Below are positions 24,501-36,800 of a stretch of DNA of 64,000 nt, one piece after another (positions within the stretch are counted from its first letter, which is position 1; every line of letters begins with the position of its first letter). A model generated the notes under the pieces. The model saw only the letters and a program-made list of their open reading frames with translations. It did not search any database and was not told the DNA's origin. The DNA lies in NCBI GenBank assembly GCA_029964075.1, contig CM057140.1:5908643-5972642 (forward strand), written 5' to 3'. Made by a program: the position numbers and the translations under genes. The stretch comes from Patiria pectinifera (taxonomy: Eukaryota; Echinodermata; Asteroidea; Valvatida; Asterinidae).

Positions 24501-25022
24501 ACTACTTGGATTTCTTCCCTTTTTAAAGGAAACTTATAGCAATGCACCATGGTGTGAAATTTATCTATGTACATGACTGAACTTAGATTATCAGGGAAAA
24601 TTTAATTGTGACATGTCCACACACGACAGCCATAATTTTAACATTAACAAATTAACAAATTAGTAAATGGCATTTACGCAAATTATTATAGGCATATCGC
24701 AAATTTGGGAAACATAGGGATATTGAAAGTTTCCAAGGTCTAAAATGATGAGTAAATCAATGTAAAAGGACTAAAATTGTTGTTTAAAATACCTCAAAAA
24801 GCTACCTAGTATATGAAATATGACCAAATCAGTGCGAAAGTCCTAAAATATGCGGCCATTTTAGATTTATGCAAATTAGGCATATTTCCACCACCTAGAT
24901 TTGTTAAGACCTTTAGTATGTCTTTTTAGGGACCTTATAGAAATGCATTGTGGTTAAAAAAAAATCTGTTGCAATTTGTTTGAGGTTCAAAAAATGAAGT
25001 ATTTTGCCTGTACTATAAAGCT
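21540..25022. mobile_element. Long-TIR element, about 3.5 kb, arms about 550 bp
   Basis: The right arm (about 24440-25022), when reversed, aligns with the left arm (about 21548-22090). Both carry TAGTACAGGCAA near their tips, then CTCAAACAAATTGCAACAGA, then GGTGGAAATATGCCTAATTT twice about 370 bp apart. The interior contains a tandem block of about 140-190 bp (22200-23160) built on GGATGGCAGCCATCTTGGA and GATACCAAGGAACC, which itself flips orientation near 23010. It also contains a TATA-like box (GGGGTATAAAACCC, 24066-24079). No transposase frame is found, so it is probably a non-autonomous DNA transposon. Confidence 0.8.
22200..23160. repeat. Tandem repeat with internal inversion inside the long-TIR element
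   Basis: Four to five degenerate units carry GGATGGCAGCCATCTTGGAT, an AATGTCGTATGAAGTC-type block and TTTGATACCAAGGAACC. Around 22990-23040 the sequence turns back on itself (ATCAACAATGATT...), and the last unit runs in reverse to 23160. The CCAAGATGGCCGCC words resemble those of other animal repeats. Confidence 0.7.
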
Positions 25023-25039
25023 GCCCCAGAGCAAACAGA

Positions 25040-28000
25040 TCATTGATTTCGCATGGCTATTTAATGGAAGCGTTTTTGTCACATTTGATCTGTAATTTTC
25101 TTATTTTGATGTGTAATTTTCTCATTTTACCAGTAAGTTTGTACATGTTGTTCCTTTAACTGAATAAAGTTCCTTTAAGAACCAGTCTGTGTCTATTTAT
25201 TTCCCCAATACCTTGATTGGCTAATAGTTTAGGCCTAATGAATATTTAATCAGGTCTTGCTCTTACATGCTTTTCTTTTTCTTGGTTGAGTGAATGTACC
25301 TTATAAGGACAGATATGTGGTGTAGGGTTGATTGTATGAGTGTTGCTGGAATGTGCCTTTTGTTGAGTGCCATGGTAGGTGGAGCTTGGAATTTTTGTCA
25401 GTTTTTCTTGGGGTGCGGCCTAGTCAGTTGAGACCAGATACCGATAGCAGAAGAGTCAACATTTTGCAGGACTCTTGAGCAGAATTTTGCTTTGCCAAAT
25501 ATCCAGTGTGTCATTGCCTAAAAAGTGCTGAATATTTAAACAGCCTTGGGTGACAAGCAGATTGTCTGATTTATTCGAGTGAAGAAACTCCTAACCGTAA
25601 GTTTACACACATTTTGGTTTAATTATTCGTCACCATTTTCAAGTTGATTTATCTTTTATGTGATTGTATTAAATCTCAAAATCGTTCATCAAGACAGTGT
25701 AAATTAAGGTACTTTGCGAAAACATGAAGATAAAATAATTCTGGTTTCCTTTAGGACTAAAAATATAAGGTTTCAATTTAGTGAATCGGATTTTGGTATA
25801 ATATTAATTCTTTAGATGGCACGTTATTCCGGGGTTTGAAGTTGAGCTACTATTACACCAGCTCTGTTGTGCTGAGAGCTACCTGTAATTCCCCTACCGC
25901 ACCGGTTAGAAGTGACGTACCACCTGTATCTGATCTGTTGGACGGGAATCGGGGTGTGGCACTGCACATATAGACTGGGATCACCAAGCTTAGCATCGCC
26001 AACTTCATAACCTACCCTTATAAACTGTGACGTCCCCGGAACGTTTAGGACTGATAACATATCATGTGTCGGGAACAATTTTGTAAATATTAAGATTTCC
26101 TGATCTAGAGGTCCGGAGATATTGAAAATACTTGTAGAAAAGTAAAAATTGCTACAAAAAAAAACAGGAGAAGGTTTATGGCATATATAACTGAAGTTGA
26201 AGGTTTTCAGCAGAGTTAGTTTCGAGGTTGACGATAGCGGATTGAGGTTAAAATTAATATTGATTAAGGCCGGTTGGATTTTCAGATTATTATTGAAGGT
26301 GAATTTGGAAAATCTTGAAGTCAGTAGAAGTCTGGAGACTGTATTTTGGAAGTGATTTTGAAAACAGAAAGTGTTCTGGAAGTTTAAGTGAGTTTCGAAA
26401 GTTTGAGAAGTATAGATCTTGAAACTCGAGTGAAATTTGAAATTTAAGGTTATTGATCACATTTCGAGAAAATTTTGTTTTTGGAGATTGGTTATTGATC
26501 AATGGTTTGAGACCTGAAGTTTGCAGATTGAAAATTAGTGCGAATTGATTGATATTTGAAATTCTCGTAGTTGAATTTGGAAGTGATTTGTTTTTGAGAG
26601 TATTAATTCATCGAAGCGTTGAGAAATACCAAATTTGAAGAAGTTTGCAGATTGAGAATTTATTGGAAATCTGTTCCTGATTTGAATAAGTCAATTCATA
26701 GAAATTGTTTTGGACTTGTGAATTTATATTTTTGTGAAATTTGGGGATTTTGTGTAAATAAATTTGCTTGTATATTTTGTATATAGAATATTGAGAAGTG
26801 TCTATTTGGTTTTCATTCATTTCATGGGAGTGTATGGCATATTTCCTAAATTCTATTTGTCCGATGGAGTCACCAAAAGTGACTGTGTGACAGTTTTCGT
26901 CAAAAAATGGAAAGGCAGGGATGGGCATGGGGTTAGCCGGTGCCGGTTTTTGTTCACATCACGTAGGATGTTTGCGAATAATGTATACATATACATACAT
27001 TTGTTGAATGGCGATCACCTGGCACCCCGTTTTATTTCCATTAAAGTCAAATGTGGTGTCACCACATGTAGCAGCCGGAATGTAACATTTAAAAAGCCCC
27101 CCAAAAATTGACTTTCTCTCTTGTGTTTATTTATTGTATAGTGTTTAAACATTTAAGACTCGAATGGACTCGAGCTAAATACTTGACTCGACTCGACTTG
27201 ACTAATACACACTGTGAACTGACTCGACTCGACTCGACCTTCTTGACCTAATGACTCGACTCGACTCGAGTCACAAAAATCAGTGAATCGTTACAACTCT
27301 GGTACGTCAATTCTTGTTACCGACTTGAATAACATAGCTGCACACCCGTTGTGAACAAAACATGGAGATTGCTACAAATATTGGACGGATCATCTTGATT
27401 GGATAGGAATTGGGAGGATGTAAATATTTTATACACCTTACATATTTCACTGACGTACGTGGATCCCTCAACATGCATTACATCCTGGTCTGAATCGATT
27501 GCTCGAGGTTTCAAAACCCAATTTCTGGACCATTTTATTGGAATGCATGCATCATTATATTCTTATTGAAAAACGGGATTTGGACTTTGTATTGTATGAG
27601 GAGGGTAATATTTGTAACGACAAAACAAACAGAAAAAGAAGAAGTCTGTGTTGATCAAGCATGCACGCGAATTGTATCCCCACTGTAACAATGGTTGATT
27701 CCCAAACGATACGGCCGGCTTAAGCATTGGCTATCTCTATGAAAACTTAAAGCATATGCATTTCGCTTGGCGCATAAATGAATACCAGCCCGGATTCATA
27801 CTATCAGATCGATGGCGGACGTACTCGGGATACACAAGTACAGGGTGAGTACAAAGAAATGCCGTGTCTGTCCTCATGTCTGCAATAGCTCTGCGGATCT
27901 GTGTTCTCGCCCCAACTATGTGTTGCTCTGAATGAGAGACATGAAAGGTCGAGCAACAGGACAGTGATAACGTGAACATTATCTGTAATTCGGTATCAAG

Positions 28001-28400
28001 TTCAATAAATGTAATGACATTTCATTCTTCTCCTGTTCCGTTAAATGGTCCTTTTATTTCCTTCGTTGTCTCGCAGCCCATTGGTTGTTGCTATTGTGTT
28101 GATAGCAAGAGTCCATATCGGACCAACGTGATGCCAGTGTTTTCGGGTAGTCACAACAAAGACCTGTATCTTATTCATGCATGGCTGAATATCAGTGAAA
28201 AATGTAATGGACGTGGTCAATAGCCATACCGATTGTTGGCTGAAAAATAACCATGGTAACATCTCCCGTTTTTGTGGGAGACAAGAAGTTAGGGAACAAT
28301 CAAAAAAGCTTTTTTTACTCATCATGTACAGCGCTCTGAAGCGCCGAGCTATGGGGACTGACAGAACACTATATACTGTCTAACGACTTGTCTTCAAGTC
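25040..28400. other. No gene recognised
   Basis: This is AT-rich sequence. From 26100 to 26790 it is low-complexity (GAAATTTGAAGTT-like words). At 27154-27275 there is a degenerate CTCGA/CGACT simple repeat. No exon of the LRR family is visible on the minus strand, where locus B would need its next exons. Confidence 0.55.
27154..27275. repeat. (GACTC)n-like simple repeat
   Basis: There are several short runs of ACTCGACTCGACT interrupted by unique bases. It is a degenerate pentanucleotide satellite. Confidence 0.8.
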
Positions 28401-28587
28401 TAGGTGTTTCCAGTCTGAAATATACATTCAATGTACAGTAAAATATTGCTTTGAGTCATTGGAGGGGGGGGGCAGTGTTGTCTTCCTTGCCTCACCCCCT
28501 ATCGCGCCGCCTCAGTCAGCCAGTCATTGAGAAAGGTGCAAAAAGAAAACTGCAGGGGGCAGCAATAATAACTATTGTTTCACTTAC

Positions 28588-28784
28588 AGGACTTTGGTGT
28601 CGTTTGGTATCCCCTTCGGTAACTCCATCAGACCTCTTTCACTGCAGTCAACTATGCGAGGCCCGTGGTCGCTACACTCACACACCTCACACGCTTCCTT
28701 GCTTGCATGAACCGTCAAAATAAGAGTCGCACAGTGCAACATCGTCAGACCTAAAATTAACTGCATGTACCAACTCCGCTCCAT
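28588..28784 (-). pseudogene. Locus B: orphan paralogous first exon (signal peptide and LRRNT)
   Basis: It starts with ATG at 28784 and encodes MERSWYMQLILGL..., a signal peptide, then CEVCECSDHGPRIVDCSERG and LPKGIP, followed by CT and the donor GTAAGTGAAACAAT. It is about 85-90% identical to gene A exon 1 apart from five extra residues before the cap. The frame is open and the donor intact, so the exon itself is not broken. However, I found no LRR exon on the minus strand between here and the gap. It may be a solo exon left by duplication, a gene with very distant exons, or an alternative haplotype fragment placed by assembly. Confidence 0.65.
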
Positions 28785-29000
28785 GCCTGCCTGTATACAC
28801 GCAGAACGCTGGGTGTTGCACAGACCGTCTGGTTTCGAGTATGGTTGGCTTTAAACTGCAGTGTGTTATCGATTTTAAATGCTTTCAACGTACTATATTA
28901 AAACAAATCTGAACAAAAGCACTTCTTGTTTCAGTCGAGATCATTGTTGCAGGTCTCGAAGAGTTGCATGGTTAAAGCTGGACGGGGGTCCAATGGAAAT
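28785..29000 (-). promoter_or_regulatory. Conserved 5' flank of locus B
   Basis: The reverse complement of this stretch aligns with 1-180, including CTCTTCGAGACCTGCAACAA, CACACTGCAGT and CCAACCATACTCGAAACC. It is inferred to be the duplicated promoter/5'UTR. Confidence 0.4.
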
Positions 29001-30740
29001 TCCCAGATTTATTTTGTAGTCAATGACAACATTCTGACAAAAATGATCGATTGTTGCTAAAAATGGACCTGCAAAGTTGGAAACAACTGTGGTTTTGATG
29101 TATATCACCCCGACTCAAAATCTTATAATTATTAGTTTATGCGGTAACTGCATAAACTTGGGAGGTAACACCCTGAGTATACAGTGTATAAACGTCGGCA
29201 AAGGGCAAAACCTAATTTGAACTAAAGTTTCGCTCCTGACTGCGGCCCAGCAGGAGGGAGTATATTACGCTTGTACAACTGCAGAATTTTAGAGTGCATT
29301 ATTCTGTTTGTAAAAGGGCGTTACAAGTGAATTGTTTTGCTATTTAAATATTGCCTTGTCAAATGCTGATTATAAGTCTTCTGGAAAGGAAGAAGGGCAA
29401 GGGGTTCTCCAGTCAGCTTATAATTCAACTTGTGGGGAACAGTTCTTTTATATTTCACCTCCAAAAATTTCTCCTATCATGTCACCTGTCTAACCACCAA
29501 CAATGTTTGACCCATCCATCTAGCATGTGCGTTTCCGCACTCCCACAGCGGTATTTGTAAGCTCATATTTGTAGGTCTGGCTGTATTTATGTAAGCAAAC
29601 GAATTGTTATCCATCAGAACGGTGAACACAACAAATCACTATTATTTTCACGAAGGGACGAACTGGGCCACGAATTGGGAGTCGAACATTAGTTTTGCGG
29701 AAAACGGGTTTTGCGTTGCATGGTCATGTTTTGAAATAAAGTTTTCTGACAATCATTGCACTGATTGCTCTGGGCAGGGGTCGTAACATGGTGTCAATGT
29801 GGCAGGAGTAACTGTTTTGACTTCGTCAATAGCGGTCGCTGTTTGTTTATGTTTTTCCTCATACAGAATTGTTGGCGTTTTTACCCCACAGTTTCTCTTT
29901 TCCAAAGAAACTGTGGATCGGGGAAAACAGTTTTTGTTTTCTTTCCGATAGAATACATCATAATCTACATGTCTGGACAGTTTAATAAAATTCGGCGAAC
30001 CAGATCTCCTATCCCAAATACTAAATCGTTTTCGGCCGCCCGTCCCAGGGACTACAGGTAGAAATTGGGCCGAATACAGGAAGAGGCAATCGGCGACCAA
30101 GATCTCGTTGTTTTCTGATTTATTCTTTAAAGAGCATGCGAAGACAAACGATGTGGTTAAGTATTCGGTGAAGAAAATTAATATCACAATGTTTAATAAC
30201 TAACGCAAACAATTACACAAATTATGGGATATTAAACACAATGATTTGCGATGCACGCCGATATAAGGGCGTCATCCGCCATCTTGGAAAATGGGATATG
30301 TACATTAAACGAGGTAAATAATCAAGAAAGCAGCTGGAGATGGTCATGAGTAATGAAGCAATGTACAATTCTAGGAAGTTTCTAAAACAACATTGAACAT
30401 GACATTTATTCGTTTTAGAAATAATTTGTTAATAATTTGATCCCCGTATCTTTGGAATCTCTAAATGTTACTTAGCTTACGGAACATTTAGAGTATGAAC
30501 GACTCTACCAAACTACCAAAACGATGCGTAACAACGGCCCGGATAGGTGGGAATACCACAAGGGAGAATCCAGGGGGCAAAGGGGCCATGCCCCCCCCCC
30601 AAAAAAAAACACACCACGAAACCATGTTTTTACGTGACATCGCAATAAAGGCAGGCAATGAGTACACTACCATCTTTTCCTCAAAAACATTGGTTAAAGT
30701 GGTCAGAAATTGCCTCAGATCGCACCACAGAGCATCTAGA
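29000..30740. other. No gene recognised; one short hairpin
   Basis: A 144-codon minus-strand frame (30187-29753) and an overlapping plus-strand frame of 98 codons exist, but neither resembles a known domain or has family exons next to it. CCACAGTTTCT...AGAAACTGTGG (about 29887-29917) is a perfect 11-bp hairpin stem with a 9-nt loop. Confidence 0.45.
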
Positions 30741-30744
30741 ATCC

Positions 30745-30871
30745 AAAAAAATTTCGGGGCCCTTAAGCGGGCCCCTAACTCACGCCGTAATTTTTGGGAC
30801 CCACTTTTTGGGGGGACCAATTTTTTTGGGGGCCCCCCAAATAAAAAAAAATTCTGGATCCGCCCTTGGAA
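30745..30871 (-). repeat. G/C-rich repeat end, inverted copy of 14318-14440
   Basis: The reverse complement reads CCAAGGGCGGATCCAGAA, then AATTGGTCCCCCCAAAAAGT and GGGCCCGCTTAAGGGCCCC, matching the 14.3 kb copy in order. Poly-C and poly-A runs just left of it (30590-30610) may belong to the same element. Confidence 0.65.
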
Positions 30872-30899
30872 TACCATGGATACTTGTATCAACTAAGAC

Positions 30900-33500
30900 C
30901 CATAACTTATTCACTGTGTGCGGCGGCTATCAAAAAAAAATGACTCGATCTTGTGCCGAATTCCGTCAAGCCACCTAATATGTATGATCCTACATTGTTG
31001 GCATTTATTTTTGAATGATCACAAGTGATAATGACCACATAACCATGTTAACGTCGAGCATCATATCTTTTAGCTTTAAAGTTGCATTAGTGTTTGAGTT
31101 CGGATCCATCTTGCGAAAACGTTTTCAAGAAAGCCTAATTGAAACCGAGATTTGGGTAAACGGTGTTCTTAGTGTGAATCCTATCAAAAGTTAATGAGGA
31201 AAACAAATATTAATGTATACATATGAATAGCTATTAAAAGAAATAAACAATTAAATTCCATTAACCATTTGTCTGTACACACACAAAAATCCACCAAGTG
31301 AACTAATTACATTTTGTATCAAATAAGGCAAATGAAATATAAAACAGAATCTCAACGCAAAAAAGTGTCACATTTGACTTTTTGTCCGCGTAAACACATC
31401 CTCTACGACGATAAATACTGCCCAATACCATCATTTACATCTTGCATTTTGTTTTACAATTGTATAGGATTTGCTAAAAAATATCTCTCAAAGGAGTTTA
31501 ATTGCTGAGAATTTTATGAATATGCCTGTTTCCGATGTCATGCAATTTTTTATTTTTTTTTTAAATGGCACACTTTCAACATTTGCGATGTCCAAGTGTC
31601 AACCATTAGCCTATGTTTTCCAAAACCCAAAAATAATGTGTGTTTCTTCCTTGAAACTCAGGCAGGTTTGATTTCGTACAGACTTTGAGAAATTTAGCGC
31701 TGTAACCAACTTCAAATTGTGATTGTTTTATCGATCTTTTTATTGCAACGAACTCAAGGACCATCGCGAGATCTAACGGGTTTTAACGAGATTTCATATA
31801 GGGCGCAAAGATGTCGGTGATTAACATGCCGGTAAAAGCACGTTATCACGCGTCCAACCGATTAAGGGAAATCCATTCAGTGCATTTTGTAATAACTGCA
31901 TGAGCTCCGAACGTTCATTTTTATGTGTAGGATCCGTGCTTAGCTCCATAATTTGCTCAACATATACATCACTTATCAATAAAACAATATCCAAAAATGC
32001 ATAATAAGAGTGGTCAATGAGGAATATGATGCGCTAATGCCTACGTATATGATGGATGCTAAAAATAAAGTGAAGATACAACAAATACATTGTTACCTGT
32101 TGCGAGCGAAGACAAAACAATTTGGTCGAGTCTTCGGTGAGTAAGAGCGCGCGAAAGACGAATCAAACATAGAGGGCGTTTTGCTAATTTAAATAATTTA
32201 CAAAAGGTAATTAAAGAAAGACTACAAAGCGGGTTTAGCGTTAGCTAAAAAAAACCTGGGGCTCTGAAAATAAGCATAAACATCAGGAGACTGCTTAAAA
32301 GTTTTTATGATACATTGTTGGTATGATTCCTTTGCTTTAAATCATTTGAGTCTTCCCTATTTGTCTAACTGTGATGCTCTTAAGTTAACTTGTGCAATTG
32401 TCTTTATTTTATATACCTTATTATTTCAATTTGCCATAGGGGGCCTAGATGCCATTGATTGTCCTACATTTTCATTACAAACCAAAAGGCCTTAGGGGAT
32501 GTATTAAAGAAGCAAGATGACGAGGTCACCGTTGTCACAATACTTCTGAAAAGCCAACCAAAATAAAAACAGAAACCAAGTCTGGTATTGGAGATAGGTT
32601 ACACGATAGTGTCGGTAAGAATAATTATTTGTTCTAAATAAACACATTTAGGCACTCCTCAGCGCACATAATCTGAATAACTGATCATCAAACTCTTAAG
32701 CAGAGCAAAATAGAATCAAAGCCACCAAGAAATTAAGTTATTTAATTCATCCGATCCGTGAAAGAATAATAAAAATACAATTAACAGTCATCCATTAAAC
32801 AATTAATTCTCTGCTCCATTCTTGTACACTTGAAAATATTTATATTTACACATTTACAATTCGTTGCTTGCGAACAGAATGCAACAAAGCTAACATTTTC
32901 TGATATTTATCAAAATGACTATGATCTGACCATGATGCACAGGTATTTACACTTCGATTAGCTCAAAGAAATTTCTCACAATTTCCCAAAATCCTTTTAA
33001 CTGTCACTACTATGGCAAATATTCACAACTGATCTGTACCAATACTATACAACACAAATTTGAAGATCATGTCTCCAAAAATGCAACATCTTTTCTGGCA
33101 CTACCTGTCCACTTCCACAGCAAGTGTACACTGTACATGTGACCTATGTAGAGATATACATATTCATGTATGTTCATGCACAGCGCACGCGCGCTGGGAT
33201 CTCAAGGTCTAAACCCATCAGCCATACCATGTGCATGTCCACAAACTAGCCGTCTCCGTGTAGGCTTATTCCACCATCAAAATAGCCTTTACAAATGAAC
33301 CCGTTGTGATCTGGTTGGCTTTTTAATTTTAATTGGAGAAAACGGCATCTTAAGTTGAACGCTTTCTACAAGAGCACTTTCCTTTAAAGTTGCAGAGTAT
33401 TGTCAGTTTGGCCTCTCGTTGTGGACACTTGATGTATTGAATGTATAAAATGTGCTGTTTTTACCCTCTGTATATTAAATAAACAATCAATACGAGAAAC
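30900..33500. other. Intergenic sequence downstream of gene C
   Basis: No exon is recognised. ATTAAA words on the minus strand around 33318-33335 could serve as poly(A) signals for gene C, giving a 3'UTR of about 280 nt. An AATAAA on the plus strand at 33477-33482 would suit a plus-strand transcript, but none is seen. Confidence 0.35.
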
Positions 33501-33599
33501 TAGACTTATGTTTGTGGACATGTATGGACATTATGTTTGTATTTACTCAACCTCCTGATGTTCTGATATGATATCTTCGTAAGGCCTGTCCACATATAC

Positions 33600-33835
33600 T
33601 TAGTCACCACCAAGGAAATGATCTGTCGTTCTGTTCTCCACAAGACTTCTGCCTGTGCCTTCCCTGCCCTGTTCCCCGTGTCGACAGCACGAACAACAGA
33701 CATTGCGGATGCATGTTGCCATACTACCCCAGCACACATGGCGCCATGTTGACTTCATCACCGGCCAGAGAAGATTTGCTGTATAAAGAAAACCAAGAAT
33801 GAAAATTGGTACAGATTCGAATAGCCCTGTCCAAG
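33600..33835 (-). CDS. Gene C last exon: final membrane segment and Cys-rich tail
   Basis: The acceptor is TTTGATTGACAG, after an intron of only 153 nt. It encodes WTGLFESVPIFILGFLYTAN plus LLWPV (a further hydrophobic segment), then CWGSMATCIRNVCCSCCRHG and a short hydrophilic tail ending at TAA (33602-33600). The clustered cysteines after the membrane segment could be palmitoylated (inference). If the intron is retained, the frame instead runs to a stop at 33891, giving a different tail of about 32 residues. Confidence 0.78.
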
Positions 33836-36800
33836 CTGTCAATCAAATAGTGCTCATTGACCAGTTAGATTATCACTCATGGTAAAGTGATCACAGTAGC
33901 CCTGTCAATTTTGGTCTCGAGCACCATGCAAGATGCACCAATGAACTGTCTACAACAATCAAGAATATTGATATATTTAAATGCGTACCTATGACAAACA
34001 CAATGATGCTGAAGGTCAGCAGAGCAAAGATAGCCGCAGCGATTTCAGTTCTCAATGTGCCACCTCCAGTAGGAGACAGGAGAACGGTAGCTATCAGGAG
34101 ATTCAGGAAGATGACTGTCAGGGAAAGCATCTGTAGACGATTATCGGTGGCATCTTTCATCGGTGTCAGACGTGCATGTAATAACAGGAACCCAACAGAT
34201 ATGACGATGGTTGCAAACATGGTTAAGTGATCATCTGGGCCGAACATCAGCACAAACAGCGTTTGAGTGATCTTGCGAGAAAGCTCAACAATTTCCCAAT
34301 ACCAGAAATTTGCTTCGTAGTTTCCAGTGAGGAAACTTATCCAGCTGATCTCCACCTGACTTTGCTGTATGGGATTTGGGGGGTTGACTTCTCTCTTGCT
34401 TCTCCACAGAAGTACAAACAGCAAGGACGGAAAGCCAACAACATAACAGAGAGAAGCCTCGGCAGCATGGTTGAAATGAACATGCTGCTCATCTTGACAG
34501 TCGATAGAGTAATCGGATCGAAGTCTCGTTGTACTGTAGGTCTCGTTCTCATCTAGATAGAACAGGTCGCAGCCAGAAGGCAAGAGGGTGAAGATAACAC
34601 CGGACAGGCCAGGATAGGACACAAAGAGAAGCATAACAACAAACAGGTAACATTTCTGCCTTGTAGTTGACAATACCTTGACACGCTCTTCAATGGTGCA
34701 ATTCTTGACCGCCAAGTAGCACTTTGAGACCCAATAGAAACACAATGCTGCCAACACAACGAACGCAACTAAGCTCATCCCAAACAAATACTCAATGTAC
34801 ACATTGCGGTAGGTGAAGTCTGGAAAGTAGCAGCGGGGACTGATAACCAGTTGGACAATATTCATCTCCAGTAGTCTCAAAAATGACCCAAGCTTGGTCA
34901 GAATATTCGGCCAGGGAATCTCGTCAAGTGCAGAAAATATTTCGCCCATCACCTGGTAGAAACCCAGCAAGATTTTTCCCCGAGCAAAGATCACATCAAC
35001 GGCAGACCGTCCTCTTCTCCGATTTCTCCGCACATCCCAAGCGATGACGAGTATTACCACGGCCAACACTACCAGCAACAGAACGACTTCAAGTAAGAAC
35101 CACCACCACTTTGGGCACACATTACAACTATCAAACCACGCGTAGTACCCCATACTGCATTCTGAGCAAAGCCAACCTTCATAACCAACCTCACAAGTGA
35201 CATTGATACCATCACCTTCATTCAAACAAGACTCCTTACGTGGACACGGATGTACCTTAGGCAACACTCCCCTAAAATGCTGCGTGCTACTATTGTAAGA
35301 TTCACTTCTGCTCCTGATGTTGACAACGAAATGTTGATAAGCTTCGTAGTTGTTGTTTGAACTCCAGTCCCAAGTCCACCAGAATCCAGGTAAGAGGTGT
35401 TGATACTCCTCTGAACAGTTAAGACCTTCGTCTGGGCAACGATAACACTCATCAAACCGATCTTTCCGGTAGTACTTATCAAGACAAGAGCATGCGCGGA
35501 ACCCTGCATGGAGACTTTTATTGGTACCTGTAGGACACACCGTGCAATCTGCAGGGCTGATACCAGGGTGAGCAGCTGGGGTGACGAAGGTTCCATTGTT
35601 GCATTTTTGACACTTGATGGGTTGAGATGTATCTGCCACTTGTCCAGTCTTGATTTGGTAAAAACCTCCTGCGATTCAAAGATAATTCATGCAATTCCAG
35701 TAAAATTTATCACCAAAAAAAGTCACTGCCATTTGACAAATATTTTTGACTTCATTTATGGCTGACAGCAAAGTACTCACAGAGTTTCATGCAAACCTTT
35801 CCTTTTTCTCAATGTACTGAGCACTGGTGGCGCTTCCATTAGCATCACGTGGGAGAAGTCCTCCTAACATGACGACACCACTTTAAAATAAAATCCGTGC
35901 ATGCCAAGAAATCGATACTATAATTCCAGGAATCTCTGTCTGTCTGTATGTCGATTATCTCCAGAATATTATAGGTGTATTGCTCGGGACAACAGAATGT
36001 GCAGTGCCAAGTTTAAAGTTCTTTGGGGAGCGGTTCTCGAAAAGCAAATTGTTTACGTCATGTTTAAAAAAAAGTGCGCGTACTCACTATGACGCAACAA
36101 TGGAAAAAAAGGTACATGCATTGTAGGGCGATACCACTGTCCAGTGTGGGTGAATAGCACTGCATATCTGTTGCCTTATGTACACGTACGTACGTGTGTG
36201 AGTGGCTGCACGGGCACATTCATTTTGCAGTCGACTGATGCAACCATCACGGAAGGCGGTCCACTGATCAACCTTTACAGTAAGGGTTGCACAGTCGACC
36301 GCCTACAGTGATGGTTGCTCATTATTTTTTTTACAGGTGGATAGACCATTACCATATACTTGACTGTCCACGTGTAAACAAAATGTAAAATTAAAAAAAA
36401 AAAAAACACCTGTGAGTGTGCGTTTAACCTGTATAATTATAAGCGCAGCGTGCGTTAAACCTGTGTAAACAACAATCATTGAATCGTGTGCGTTGTTTGT
36501 ATTAGCAGTTCTGTGCCCCTTCCGAATAGGCACATTATTGACGGGTCTTGCACTAGTTCTTAAAATCAGAGAACTTTCTAGATCGTTAGTTTCATGCTCA
36601 CACAAATGTCCCATACTCATTGGTGGAGAAAAAAAAACCCAGTGATTGCAAGCGGATGACTCTTGCAATGACATACACGTTTGAGGACACGGTGATTGTT
36701 TAAAATGTCCTTCAAAAAATAATGTAATCCTTTAAAAATAAAAACTGCACTTCACAATACCAGGTGGGCATGCTTTACACCCACTGCTCCATGTTTCTCC

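Noticed and set aside
29753-30187. 144-codon minus-strand frame
   Set aside because: Amino-acid composition looks random, an overlapping long frame exists on the other strand and no domain is recognised; left as unassigned.
33477-33482. AATAAA as the gene C poly(A) signal
   Set aside because: It lies on the plus strand, opposite to gene C.
33891-33988. The 3' end of the 582-codon frame as the normal C-terminus
   Set aside because: A good donor (GTACGC) and acceptor (TTGACAG) join in frame to an exon encoding a further hydrophobic segment and Cys-rich tail; kept only as an intron-retention alternative.
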